A stretch of DNA of 38,984 nt from Candidatus Obscuribacterales bacterium (GCA_019752635.1 JAIELX010000139.1:1-38984), one strand, 5' to 3'; shown: positions 1-8,370, numbered from the stretch's first letter. The notes: generated from the sequence alone by a model not told the origin. Numbers and translations are program-made.

Positions 1-102
1 TGTCATTTCCGTTCCGGTTCAAAGAAGTAAAACCCAAACCTGGCTCACCTAATTGACACAGTTCATTTGACAGTTCCGTCAGCGAACGACAGTGCACATT
101 TC
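1..102. other. Short window-edge stretch without a recognised gene
   Basis: This 102-base edge lies beyond the stop codon of the minus-strand protease gene. It is AT-rich with two TTGACA-like hexamers near 54 and 68. I see no stem followed by a T-run that would mark a clear terminator, and no convincing coding frame. Confidence 0.4.
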
Positions 103-1320
103 TCATTTCTCTTTATGCTCAATCGGATAATCGCCGACTTTTATGGAGATGGCAGTCAAAGCTCCATTGCGCCAGAGCAACAAACTGATAGTGTCATTGG
201 GCTTGTGGCTTCTTACGAGGTCTTGGACTTGTTTGCTTGTTTCCATCGGTTTGCCGTCAATTTTTTTTATGACGTCTCCTTGCTGCACCCCGGCTTTGTC
301 AGCAGGGCTGCCCGGTGAAACTCGAGCGATCAATACTCCCTTTGTCGTTTCAGCTAGTCCGAGTGATTTGCAAAGCGTCTTATCGAGATCTTGCATGTAA
401 ACACCGAGATAAGCACGAGCAATATTGCCATGCTGCAATAGTTTGGTAGCGACATCCTTTGCCACATCGATCGGAATCGCAAAACCAACGTTTTGAGCGT
501 CCCCTCGAATTGCAGTGTTGAGACCGATAACCTCGCCGTAAATGTTCAGGAGAGGTCCGCCGGAATTGCCAGGGTTGATGGCAGCGTCGGTCTGAATAAG
601 TTCGACATTGGTGCCCAAATCGGACAGAGATCTTCCCAGCGCACTAATGATGCCAAAAGTAACGGTGTGATCAAGCCCAAGGGGGCTGCCGATTGCAATC
701 GCCCAGTCGCCCGGCCGTATCGATTTGCTACTACCGAATTTGGCGACAGGTAAGTTGGTCGCGTCGATCTTAACCAGGGCGAGGTCAGTGTAGCTATCTC
801 GACCAATGACTTTCCCTTTGAAGACGCGCTTATCATCAAACGTGACCGATATGTCGTCCGCCTGGATCACGTGATTGTTGGTAAGAATGTAGCCGTCCTT
901 TCGGAATACCACGCCGGAGCCAGTCCCCTGGCTTTCAAATTTGCGCTGAAACTGACGTCCTCCAAAAGGGTGAGAATCGGGTCCGAAAAAAAACTCGAAT
1001 TCCTTGAACGGCAGATTGAAATGAAAAGGCGCATCTGGAACACTGACAGTACCTTTAGTCTGTATGCTCACCACACCCTTTCTGGCTTCTGCCGCTATAT
1101 CGGCAACTGCATTTTCGCCAAATGGTAGAGCAGCGCCGCGCGGCTGCACTATGGCATTTCTGAAAGAGTCTTGTTGAGGCTGTAGCGGAATCGGCTTCCG
1201 TGGCCAGAACTCGTGTCCGCACCAGAACGAAGCAGCCAGAAGGAGCCCCCCGAGAATTCCGAGCAGCAACGATGAGCATTCCACTTTGCCGTTAGCCCGG
1301 CGCCTTCCGGATTGGATCAT
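103..1320 (-). CDS. HtrA/Deg-family trypsin-like serine protease with PDZ domain, membrane anchored
   Basis: This is an envelope quality-control protease that degrades misfolded proteins on the outer face of the membrane. Counting from the upstream ATG at 1326, residues 18-36 form one hydrophobic anchor. The S1C protease domain spans about 75-290, with the triad visible as His152 (TNNHVI), Asp181 (YTDLALV) and Ser255 (NPGNSGGPL). One PDZ domain fills about 300-395, so the layout is that of DegS/DegQ or cyanobacterial HhoA/HtrA (roughly 350-450 residues). I prefer the ATG at 1320 because the AGGAGG ribosome site lies eight bases before it and only two before the ATG at 1326. The coiled-coil gene lies upstream on the same strand, separated by a hairpin. 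No key residue is missing. The family is certain; the exact subtype (HhoA, HhoB or HtrA) is not. Confidence 0.95.
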   Translation of the reverse strand: MIQSGRRRANGKVECSSLLLGILGGLLLAASFWCGHEFWPRKPIPLQPQQDSFRNAIVQPRGAALPFGENAVADIAAEARKGVVSIQTKGTVSVPDAPFHFNLPFKEFEFFFGPDSHPFGGRQFQRKFESQGTGSGVVFRKDGYILTNNHVIQADDISVTFDDKRVFKGKVIGRDSYTDLALVKIDATNLPVAKFGSSKSIRPGDWAIAIGSPLGLDHTVTFGIISALGRSLSDLGTNVELIQTDAAINPGNSGGPLLNIYGEVIGLNTAIRGDAQNVGFAIPIDVAKDVATKLLQHGNIARAYLGVYMQDLDKTLCKSLGLAETTKGVLIARVSPGSPADKAGVQQGDVIKKIDGKPMETSKQVQDLVRSHKPNDTISLLLWRNGALTAISIKVGDYPIEHKEK

Positions 1321-1352
1321 CGCCATAGCCTCCTATCTCCATGCCGGCCTCA

Positions 1353-1386
1353 GGCAAGGCGGATGCATATTCATGCCCGCCTTGCC
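1353..1386. terminator. Perfect 10-bp stem-loop between coiled-coil gene and htrA-like gene
   Basis: The arms at 1353-1362 (ggcaaggcgg) and 1377-1386 (ccgccttgcc) are perfectly complementary around a 14-base loop that can itself pair (GCAT with ATGC). It lies between two minus-strand genes. No T-run follows on the minus strand, so it may be a factor-dependent terminator, a processing or stability hairpin, or a leader element of the protease mRNA. Confidence 0.55.
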
Positions 1387-1401
1387 ATAACCGATTACCT
1401 T

Positions 1402-1734
1402 TTAACCGCGAAGAGCCTTCTCTTCTTCAGAAAGTTCTGCTCTATCACAAAGTTTTTGAGCAGCGCGATGGGTTCCACTACGAACGGCGTCCCATGCCGC
1501 CTTAAGATCATCTACCGCCTCGTGAAGTCCTACAGCAACCTCCTTGATTGCTTCCTCGCTTCTCTGAATAGTTGCTTCTCGCTTTTTGTCTAGTTCCTCC
1601 AAACGATTTTTTGCTTCTTGACGGGTTTGGGCGACCTGATCGATCAACTCATCGATTCTGTGTCCCAAACGAGCAAGTTTCTCTTCCATAGTCGGCTCGA
1701 TCTGTTTTTCCTCAACTGGAATAAGCTGGTCCAT
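1402..1734 (-). CDS. Small charged coiled-coil protein, function unknown
   Basis: This 110-residue protein has no membrane segment or signal peptide. Residues about 17-95 are rich in Glu, Lys, Arg, Gln and Ala with heptad-like hydrophobic spacing, predicting a long amphipathic helix or coiled coil, reminiscent of apolipoprotein-like stress proteins. The start is well supported: AAGGAG lies eight bases before the ATG at 1734. It is divergent from the sigma factor gene and upstream of the HtrA-like gene on the same strand, so an envelope-stress role is possible but is only a guess from position. I do not recognise a named family. Confidence 0.7.
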   Translation of the reverse strand: MDQLIPVEEKQIEPTMEEKLARLGHRIDELIDQVAQTRQEAKNRLEELDKKREATIQRSEEAIKEVAVGLHEAVDDLKAAWDAVRSGTHRAAQKLCDRAELSEEEKALRG

Positions 1735-2074
1735 CTCTAGTCTCCTTCGCTTACCTTTAAGAAATTTCCGTGCGTTAATTCATGTGCCATTGACCCTCAA
1801 CCGATTTCACGACCTGACTCCGACGCTCTCTCTTCCAAGACGATAACTGAGTGATCAACAGGCAACTTCGTTCTAGAGGATGAATCCCGGAGATTATCGC
1901 GCACAACACAGTAATTCTTTTTGTGGTGATTAATTCATCCGTACAACCAAACCAAAGACTGTTATAAAGAAAACTAGGTGCTAGGAATGCCATCACTACA
2001 GTGGGAACAGCAGTTCCGGGTCGCAGTGTACTAGCTTTGACGAAAAAAAGACTTGCAAACGGCAAGAGAACACC
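1735..2074. promoter_or_regulatory. 340-bp divergent intergenic region upstream of the sigma factor gene
   Basis: No credible gene lies here; a 96-codon minus-strand frame lacks a ribosome site and reads as non-coding. The region must hold both promoters. A TATAAA hexamer at 1963-1968 is a possible -10 box for the sigma gene, but no good -35 lies at the right distance. The nonamer TTAATTCAT occurs twice, at 1775-1783 and 1930-1938, and could be a binding-site half or chance. Confidence 0.4.
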
Positions 2075-3085
2075 ATGTTGCGAAAAACCGAGAAATCATT
2101 TGATACTCAATATCTGGCACCAGATGACATTTCCGCATTGAAAGACGAGGCGGAAGAGATAGAAGAGGACCTCATCCTACAAGAACAGAGGTTAACTGAC
2201 GATTCCTACGCTTCCCTTCGGGTTGACTGCTTTCCTTCGCTGGAGTACTGCAGGAAAGATCCGTCAGCAGACGAAGACTCTGTAAAGACTTACCTTCGAG
2301 AAATCGGTCGATATAAGCTTCTTTCGGGATCTGAGGAGATTGAGCTCGCACGCGCAATGCGTCATGGAGATAAGGAGGCTCGCAAGAAGTTAATGCGTGC
2401 GAACCTCCGCCTTGTTGTCAGCATCGCAAAGCGTTACAAGCATAAAGGTATTTCGTTTCTGGACTTGATTCAGGAGGGTACCATCGGACTTATGAAAGCA
2501 GTGGACAAGTTCAATCCGGAAAGAGGATATAAATTGTCCACCTATGCAACCTGGTGGATTAGACAATCAATTACGCGCGCTCTTGCGGAAAAGTCTAGAA
2601 CGGTCCGGCTGCCTGTTCACATGAACGAATCTCTCAACCAACTGCGGAACGTCATTAGACAGTTCGCGGTGAGCGGTGATAAGCCTCCATCTCTTCAAGA
2701 GATCGCAAATGCTCTTGGATGGTCAGTGGAGAAAGTTAGCGAAGTGCTCAAGGCCGAAAAGCATCTGGTTTCTTTGGATGCTTCCATGGCAGAAGGATCA
2801 GAGTACTGCTTATTAGATTCGCTCAAAGATGATAAAGCTGTCGCACCTGATGAATTCGCCAGTGCTCAGTTACTCAAAGACAGCATAAAAAGTGCACTGC
2901 ATAGGCTTAAGCCATTAGAGAGAAAAGCAATGATTTTGCGGTTCGGAATTGATTGCTCCGCAGCTATGACCCTCGACCAGGTCAGCAAGAAATTGGGAGT
3001 GAGCAAAGAGTACATTCGCCAGTTGGAATTGAAAGCACTAAAGAAACTGAAAGCCGACAAAGATTTGGAATGCTGGAAGGAGTAG
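2075..3085 (+). CDS. RNA polymerase sigma-70 factor, compact RpoD-like (group 2 type)
   Basis: This protein directs RNA polymerase to promoters. Its 336 residues contain region 1.2 (about 68-100, with the YLREIGRYKLLS pattern), a very well conserved region 2 (about 105-175, including the RLVVSIAKRY, DLIQEG, STYATWWIRQ and RALAEKSRTVRLP segments), region 3 (about 185-265) and region 4 with its helix-turn-helix (about 270-335). There is no long acidic region 1.1 or spacer domain, as expected for group 2 alternative factors of cyanobacterial type and not for the main RpoD. The -35 recognition helix (KEYIRQLELKALKKL) differs from the usual RERIRQIEAKALRKL, so promoter choice may differ. The ribosome site before ATG 2075 is weak. 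It stands alone on the plus strand. The family is certain; the regulon is unknown. Confidence 0.95.
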   Translation: MLRKTEKSFDTQYLAPDDISALKDEAEEIEEDLILQEQRLTDDSYASLRVDCFPSLEYCRKDPSADEDSVKTYLREIGRYKLLSGSEEIELARAMRHGDKEARKKLMRANLRLVVSIAKRYKHKGISFLDLIQEGTIGLMKAVDKFNPERGYKLSTYATWWIRQSITRALAEKSRTVRLPVHMNESLNQLRNVIRQFAVSGDKPPSLQEIANALGWSVEKVSEVLKAEKHLVSLDASMAEGSEYCLLDSLKDDKAVAPDEFASAQLLKDSIKSALHRLKPLERKAMILRFGIDCSAAMTLDQVSKKLGVSKEYIRQLELKALKKLKADKDLECWKE

Positions 3086-3246
3086 CGGAAGATTCCTCCC
3101 CGCGATTTGCGGCCGATCATCACGCTCGATCGAGTGGCTCGTCAAGAACATCCGAGATGACGTTCGATTGAGTTGCATTGTAAGAATTGTGAGACGCAAC
3201 TTGCTAAGATATCTATGCAGTTAACTCGACTCCGGCGACGGGACAT

Positions 3247-4413
3247 ATGAGGCGCATTCTCATTCTATCTGCTTCGATCGGGCTAGGACACTATCGCGCC
3301 GGTCAGGCGTTGGCGCATGCATTCGAACCTATTGATTCCGTTGAGGTGCTGCATGAGGACGCGCTAAAGTATGCAAATGCGGCCTTCCGTAATCTCTACG
3401 CCAAGTCGTACGCAGATCTTGTCGACAAAGCGCCGGAACTACTCGGCTGGCTTTATGAACGTTCAGACGAGGTCTGGGATGAAGTCAAACACGGAATCGC
3501 CTTTCAACGATTAAATGCGCTGCCGCTGGTTAAGCTAGTGCAGGATTATGCACCTGATGTAGTGGTCTGTACTCATGCCTTGCCGGCGGATATGATTTCC
3601 TGGCTTATTTGCCGAGGTTCTATCAAAGCACGCCATGCGATTATCGTCACAGATTTCGACATACACTCGGTCTGGCTTTGCCATCACTACTCTCGATACT
3701 TCGTCGCGCTGGAAGAGACACGCGAACATCTTGCGCAGTTAGGTTTCTCTAGAAATCGAGTCAGTTTGAGCGGTATTCCCGTTGATCCTGTTTTTCGTGA
3801 AAACAAAGATAAGCGCCTTATGCGCCTGAAACACGGTCTTGACGTTGACAGACTAACAATACTGATTTCTGCTGGTGGATTTGGAATGCTGCCCATGGAG
3901 AAGATACTGTTGTCCTTGCGGCAAATCACTCGAGAGTTCCAAGTCGTCGCTATCTGCGGGCACAACCATGAGCTACGGAAACGCCTGGAACAATTCAGCG
4001 GTGAAAGACCTTTTAGCAACGGTATCGTTCACACAGTCGGATACACTTCCGAAATGGATGAGTATATGGCTGCATCGGATCTCATCGTTGGGAAACCTGG
4101 AGGATTAACGATTTCAGAAGCGCTCGTAAAGGGTCTCACCTTTGTTGTCATGCACCCTATTCCAGGGCAGGAAGAGCGAAATGCCGATCACTTATTGGAA
4201 GAAGGCGCGGCCATTCGTTGCAACAACCTCGCTACTGTGGGCTACAAGATTGAGAAGCTGATCAGCGACGAATCTCGATGGAAGGCACTGTGTAGCAACG
4301 CCCGTCGTTTGGCAAACCCATATGCAGCAGAACAAATCGCAAGCGAACTTATCGAACTTTCCGATACGGAAGACATCGGAGGCATTCATCCTTCCGACCA
4401 CAAGTGTCACTGA
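3247..4413 (+). CDS. GT28 diacylglycerol glycosyltransferase (MGDG synthase/UgtP-like)
   Basis: This predicted peripheral-membrane enzyme transfers a hexose from a UDP-sugar to diacylglycerol, making glycolipids. The N-terminal half (about 1-170) is the MGDG-synthase type domain with the GLGH loop at residues 12-15 and an Ala/Gly-rich helix after it. The C-terminal half is a GT-B nucleotide-sugar domain with SAGGFGML near 210-217 and GKPGGLTISEA near 284-294, followed by PGQEERNA. At 388 residues it matches the family length. Whether glucose or galactose is used, and whether it acts processively, cannot be read from sequence. The acyltransferase gene downstream at 5067 makes a lipid-synthesis setting likely. 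MurG is a relative, but the start motif and the membrane-lipid-type N-terminal domain favour the lipid enzyme. Confidence 0.88.
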   Translation: MRRILILSASIGLGHYRAGQALAHAFEPIDSVEVLHEDALKYANAAFRNLYAKSYADLVDKAPELLGWLYERSDEVWDEVKHGIAFQRLNALPLVKLVQDYAPDVVVCTHALPADMISWLICRGSIKARHAIIVTDFDIHSVWLCHHYSRYFVALEETREHLAQLGFSRNRVSLSGIPVDPVFRENKDKRLMRLKHGLDVDRLTILISAGGFGMLPMEKILLSLRQITREFQVVAICGHNHELRKRLEQFSGERPFSNGIVHTVGYTSEMDEYMAASDLIVGKPGGLTISEALVKGLTFVVMHPIPGQEERNADHLLEEGAAIRCNNLATVGYKIEKLISDESRWKALCSNARRLANPYAAEQIASELIELSDTEDIGGIHPSDHKCH

Positions 4414-4483
4414 TAAGCAAGTGGGTTTCAAATCGGGTCGGGGAGCATTTGCGCCCACCGGGCGGTGATTCCAGAAGTTCAAA

Positions 4484-4515
4484 TGCCGCGGTTAATCGAA
4501 CAATTGACCGCGGCA
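4484..4515. terminator. Strong 13-bp hairpin between convergent genes
   Basis: The arms at 4484-4496 and 4503-4515 pair over 13 positions (one G-U pair) around the six-base loop CGAACA; the core is TGCCGCGGT with ACCGCGGCA. It lies between the glycosyltransferase gene (ends 4413) and the small minus-strand gene (ends 4548), so it can serve both. T-rich sequence (TTTGAACTT) follows on the minus strand only. Confidence 0.7.
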
Positions 4516-4547
4516 GTGTCGTGCACCGTAAAATCATCGGGCGACAC

Positions 4548-4784
4548 TTACTTCAACTTCAATACAAAAAGTTCTTCATCACTCATTTCGCAGGGAATCC
4601 AAGCAACGCATTCCGCAAGAGGCCAGCTTTTGCTCAATGTTACGCCGAGTCCCGTCAATATACTGCCAATCTCTTCGGAACAGGAACCGCGCAACCTTAC
4701 CCGAGGCTTCACACTGCAGATGTCACCATCTTCCGCAAAACCGATATACGGTGGCTCAAGGTTTATAAGAAAACATCCTTTCAT
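4548..4784 (-). CDS. Small cysteine-containing protein, function unknown
   Basis: This 78-residue protein belongs to no family I recognise. The start at 4784 is chosen because a near-perfect GGAGGAG lies five bases upstream of the ATG; the longer frame to 4847 lacks such a site. The protein holds five cysteines (in MKGC, DGDIC, RGSC, LAEC, WIPC) in mostly non-basic sequence, alternating hydrophobic strands, and ends in LFVLKLK. There is no signal peptide or membrane segment. The odd-spaced cysteines could bind metal or be redox active; this is speculation. A large plus-strand frame overlaps it but has no ribosome site and a random-looking composition. Confidence 0.6.
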   Translation of the reverse strand: MKGCFLINLEPPYIGFAEDGDICSVKPRVRLRGSCSEEIGSILTGLGVTLSKSWPLAECVAWIPCEMSDEELFVLKLK

Positions 4785-5066
4785 CTCGACTCCTCCGCTA
4801 CCGGCTCGATAGTTATTCTGACAAGGCCGGCGTTCGTGTACATGCATCTTGAGAATGATTTTGCCAGGTCAGTGTCGAGAACGAACGTTCATGAAACGCT
4901 GTCTAACCATAAACAATTCATCCTCCTTAACTCCTCGGGATCAACCCTACGGTTCTTTCACACATAGGTAAAATGAGCGATGCTGAGACTGTTGCTTAGG
5001 CGCGGCGAAAATGCCATCGCTGCTTGCTTCTAACTGAGCGGAGATCAAATTACTGGTAAGAGTTAC

Positions 5067-6308
5067 ATGTTGTCCGACTTCAAACCGCCAAAACCAAATG
5101 CTGCCATCCTCGCCTTTTGTCGATGGATCTACCCGCTATTTATGCGCTACAGCGCAAGACTTTCGATTCATTTCAACTCAAAGTCTCTAGCCCTACTGCA
5201 AAGCTTGACAAAACGCCGGGTCGTCTTTATTTTCAATCATCCCGACAGGCTAGATCCGTTGGTTCTCGGCGCGCTTGACCAGAATTTGAGGCATCCGTTT
5301 TATTGCATTGTCGCCAGAGAGGTCTTCGATTGGAACAGAGGACTGCGCGGATTCTTGTTTCAGAGAGTTGGTTGCTATTCGGTCAACCGCGGCACCACTG
5401 ATTTGCAGTCAATTAGAACTACTAACAAGATTTTGCACGAGCGCAATGCCAAATTGATAGTATTTCCGGAAGGAAAAATCACCTGCGATAATTCCAATGT
5501 TCACGAGTTACAGCGGTCTTTCATGCATATCCTGCTTGCAGTGCAATCAGAATTGACTGGTAAACATGAAGAAGAGCCAATCGTCTTAGTTCCAGTTGCA
5601 ACCCGATATGAACTAGAAACAGATTTGGAATCCAGTTTACATCAGCTAAAAGCAATAGAACGCAAACTGAAAATACAGACGGATGTTCACGCCGATGTCT
5701 ACACGCGAATAGACAAAGCCCTGGAAAGCGCGGTGAATCAATTGGCCGAAGTGTACGGCTTAGGCTCTCAGTTGAATTTGCCGACCGTCAGAAAGATGGA
5801 ACTGCTTACAAATCACATCTGTCAGCGAATAAGTACCTACTTAAATGCTGAATCGCATGCATGCGACGCGCACGATTGCCACCTTTATCATATCCGTGCC
5901 ATCGTTTCGCAAAAGATTGATGACATCAAAGCAGCCAGCGCATATCAACAATCTGTTTGCTCAGGATTGCAAACAATATACAAACAATTCCTTCTTGATC
6001 TTGATCGTGTCGAACGGCTGCTCATCTGTCACGGTAATCTTGAGCGTCCGAGAACTCCAATTCAGGCATGTCGGACTGCAGACTTCCTGGAATACGAACT
6101 TTTTGGAAAGATGACAGCGAAAGGACGACAGCGAGCTTGGCTCAACATTGGTCAGCCTGTGGAGCTCTCTTCGTATCTTGAACTCTATTCGCAATCCAGA
6201 TCGGCTGCAGTAGAAAAGCTAACATTGGACGCACGACACCAACTGCAGGAGGCATTAGATGACACAATGCCGAAGCAAGAATGCGAAGCTAATACAACAC
6301 TCAAGTAG
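5067..6308 (+). CDS. PlsC-type 1-acylglycerol-3-phosphate acyltransferase-like protein with long C-terminal extension (first copy)
   Basis: This is a predicted acyl transfer enzyme of phospholipid or glycolipid synthesis acting at the inner membrane. The PlsC signature NHPDRLD (HX4D, His58 and Asp63) is followed by the GCYSVNRG block near 102-109 and the substrate-binding FPEG at 133-136. Typical PlsC proteins have about 240 residues; this one has 413, with about 180 extra helical residues after the catalytic part that I cannot assign. The distant copy at 18733-20028 (minus) has the same build, so the extension is a family trait. It follows the glycosyltransferase and converges with a UspA gene 18 bases away. 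Acyl donor and acceptor are unknown. Confidence 0.85.
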   Translation: MLSDFKPPKPNAAILAFCRWIYPLFMRYSARLSIHFNSKSLALLQSLTKRRVVFIFNHPDRLDPLVLGALDQNLRHPFYCIVAREVFDWNRGLRGFLFQRVGCYSVNRGTTDLQSIRTTNKILHERNAKLIVFPEGKITCDNSNVHELQRSFMHILLAVQSELTGKHEEEPIVLVPVATRYELETDLESSLHQLKAIERKLKIQTDVHADVYTRIDKALESAVNQLAEVYGLGSQLNLPTVRKMELLTNHICQRISTYLNAESHACDAHDCHLYHIRAIVSQKIDDIKAASAYQQSVCSGLQTIYKQFLLDLDRVERLLICHGNLERPRTPIQACRTADFLEYELFGKMTAKGRQRAWLNIGQPVELSSYLELYSQSRSAAVEKLTLDARHQLQEALDDTMPKQECEANTTLK

Positions 6309-6326
6309 GCAATTTGACCATCGGTT

Positions 6327-6779
6327 CTAAGAGGCGAGCGAAACGTTTCGAACTACCAATACGGAGCAGTCAGAATGCGACAGAACGCTAATCGCAACAC
6401 TACAGGAGAAGCATGGGCTTATGCCTTTGAAGTCGTCCGTCCCGACAAGAAGTAGTTGAGTATTCCACTGCCTGGCCATTGAAACAATTTCTTCAATACG
6501 GTGTCCCTCCGCTACAACTTCCCGCACAGCGGAAACGTGAGGCATGCTGCGAAGCCTTAGCGCCAATTCCCGAACCAGTAGCTTACCCTCTTGGCGAGCA
6601 TTATTACTCAGTTTGGTCGCAAGTTCGGGAGTTAGAGCAAGCTTCACGAAGTTAGAAAGTGGCGGTATCACATGTAATACTATGTACTCGGAGTCATGTC
6701 GCCAAGCCATATTCTGTATTACAAAATCGACAATACCATTTCCAGAGCTTTCATCCTCTACTGCTATCAATATTTTCAT
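6327..6779 (-). CDS. Universal stress protein, UspA family (copy 1)
   Basis: This is a single-domain Usp protein of 150 residues with the KILIAVED start strand, the middle VLHVIPP strand, and the closing VLVVRN strand. The usual ATP loop (G-2x-G-9x-G-S/T) is degraded: GTDDFKG is present, but the later Gly-Ser is replaced in the SCSVAIS segment, so ATP binding is doubtful. The ATG at 6779 is preferred to the GTG two codons upstream because AGGGG lies about six bases before it. It is the most downstream gene of a minus-strand run with two more Usp genes and a site-2 protease. Usp proteins are commonly induced by starvation and low oxygen; the trigger here is inferred. Confidence 0.88.
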   Translation of the reverse strand: MKILIAVEDESSGNGIVDFVIQNMAWRHDSEYIVLHVIPPLSNFVKLALTPELATKLSNNARQEGKLLVRELALRLRSMPHVSAVREVVAEGHRIEEIVSMARQWNTQLLLVGTDDFKGISPCFSCSVAISVLSHSDCSVLVVRNVSLAS

Positions 6780-6818
6780 TGCCACCCCTCTGACAAAATT
6801 GAACGCAACACTGCTGAT

Positions 6819-8051
6819 TTATCGCCATGAAGGACAAAGTGTAAGAACTAAAATTGCCAATGCGATCAACCCGATTTCTATACGTTTGCTGTCAACCGGA
6901 GAAACATCATTCAATGGAGGAACGCTTTTCCCAGCCACTAGATATACCAACAACGCCCACGTTAGAAATCCCGGCCAATAGAATAGGGACCCCAGTATGA
7001 GGATTGTATAAGTCAGACTGTTTAATAAGTTGATGTATCGCCCGCCTAGCAATCCGTGTGCAGCATGTCCACCGTCGAGTTGCCCGATGGGAATCAGGTT
7101 CAAGGCTGTAATCCATACACCAATCCAGCCGGCGTAAGCGAGCGGGCTAAGATGGACAACATCTCCAAATTGAATAGTCCCGGGGTGCGCGATATGGCAA
7201 AGAGCAGAAAGCAGAATTGACGCCGAGATCGGTACGCCTTCTTGAAAGCTCGTTCCAAACTGAGTAACGGGATGACTCGGGTGCACAATTTCCGAACCCG
7301 CTAATCCAGTGAGCAGAATCGGAAGCGCGGCGCAAAACCCTGCAAGCGGTCCAGCTATTGCAACATCGAAAAGTCCTTTGCGATCAACAGCTGGACTACG
7401 CAATTGGATGAAGGCGCCGAAGGTGCCAAGTCCGAATGGAACGGGAATGAAGAATGGAGGCGTCACATCGATCTTGTGCAAACGAGCGGCCACGAAGTGG
7501 CCTGCTTCGTGAAGGCCAAGGATGGTAAGCAACGGTAGTGAGTAAAACAAGCCGGACCGCCAATCCCCACCAGCGATTACAGCTCCCATCGATGTTGTAG
7601 TGAGCAACGTCAAGACGGCAAGAAGAATATTTATAACAGGTCGGTCTTTCTTGCGCGTACGAAGGTGTTCAAGACTCCCGGGAACAATGAACAATATGGT
7701 GTTGTCTACGGTGCCCTGTAATAGAGGAGTGCCTGTTTCATGCAATTCTCGTTTGAGCATTTGAAATGCCAATTCCGGTTCAACCTTGAGCCCACCGGTA
7801 AAAACAAGTGCCCCATTGCTCTCGTAAGCCCCTCGTACTTCCATGACTTCAAGAATGTACCCCGGTATATCGCAACGCATGCGAGAGTCCGCGGACTTTG
7901 GTTGAATAAGCGAAAGCAACGCAAGGGCGCACAGTGGAGCAATGACGATCCAGCTACCCGCCATGGCTCCGGTTGTTAAGCCCACTATAGCGAGAGATCC
8001 CGAGAGAAAGGAGCCTCCTACTGTTCTGTGAATTGCTTGTGTATTTAACAT
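6819..8051 (-). CDS. Site-2-type zinc metalloprotease (M50, EGY1-like), polytopic membrane protein
   Basis: This is an intramembrane protease of 410 residues. Zinc ligands are His181 and His185 with catalytic Glu182 in GLHEAGHF; the third ligand lies in the NLIPIGQLDGGH segment near 318-329. Residues about 12-48 are two hydrophobic helices, about 60-135 is a soluble domain, and about 140-405 has six or more membrane helices. The PPFFIPVPFGLGTFGAF block after the first motif is typical of the EGY1 group of plants and cyanobacteria and differs from RseP, and no PDZ domain is present. Substrates might include membrane-bound regulators, but none is evident. It lies between Usp copy 1 and the Flp-like pilin gene, all on the minus strand. 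There is no clear ribosome site at ATG 8051. Confidence 0.9.
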   Translation of the reverse strand: MLNTQAIHRTVGGSFLSGSLAIVGLTTGAMAGSWIVIAPLCALALLSLIQPKSADSRMRCDIPGYILEVMEVRGAYESNGALVFTGGLKVEPELAFQMLKRELHETGTPLLQGTVDNTILFIVPGSLEHLRTRKKDRPVINILLAVLTLLTTTSMGAVIAGGDWRSGLFYSLPLLTILGLHEAGHFVAARLHKIDVTPPFFIPVPFGLGTFGAFIQLRSPAVDRKGLFDVAIAGPLAGFCAALPILLTGLAGSEIVHPSHPVTQFGTSFQEGVPISASILLSALCHIAHPGTIQFGDVVHLSPLAYAGWIGVWITALNLIPIGQLDGGHAAHGLLGGRYINLLNSLTYTILILGSLFYWPGFLTWALLVYLVAGKSVPPLNDVSPVDSKRIEIGLIALAILVLTLCPSWR

Positions 8052-8118
8052 TATTCTGCGTTGTTAGCGAGGATACTTACCAATCAGCCTCGACTTGCTG
8101 CAGGAGAACCCGAACGCA

Positions 8119-8370
8119 TTACTCGCGTGTTCCGTTGAGGCGGTTGAATTCGGCAATTGTGCGCGAGAAGCTCTGTGACAGCGCTCCGTAAAGCGTTCCG
8201 CTGGTTGACGCAAAGACAAACGCAATTAGGACTGCAATGAAGGCTAAGATGGCAAAATACTCCACTATGCCTTGCCCCTTCTCTCTTTTCTTCAATCGAA
8301 TCATGAATCGATTCCATGCCCTAACGATTGATTCAGTGAAACTCATCGGCTTCTGCTCATTGGTAATCAT
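8119..8370 (-). CDS. Flp-type (type IVb) pilin precursor
   Basis: This 83-residue protein has a basic leader (about 1-32), a class III cleavage motif (GQGIVEY near 33-39) and one hydrophobic helix (AILAFIAVLIAFVF), ending in a short polar tail. That is the build of Flp/Fap pilins processed by a TadV-like prepilin peptidase and exported by a Tad system. The helper genes cpa/tadA/tadB/tadC are not in the window, but TadE/TadG-like genes lie at 35375-36866. The start could be Met1 (8370) or Met9 (8346); neither has a strong ribosome site. The call rests on motif and length. Confidence 0.75.
   Translation of the reverse strand: MITNEQKPMSFTESIVRAWNRFMIRLKKREKGQGIVEYFAILAFIAVLIAFVFASTSGTLYGALSQSFSRTIAEFNRLNGTRE

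Noticed and set aside
1775..2065. 96-codon minus-strand frame in the sigma-gene upstream region
   Set aside because: No ribosome site and no recognisable domain; better read as a promoter region.
4404..4967. 187-codon plus-strand frame
   Set aside because: No ribosome site, random-looking composition, and it covers a well-supported small minus-strand gene and a terminator hairpin.
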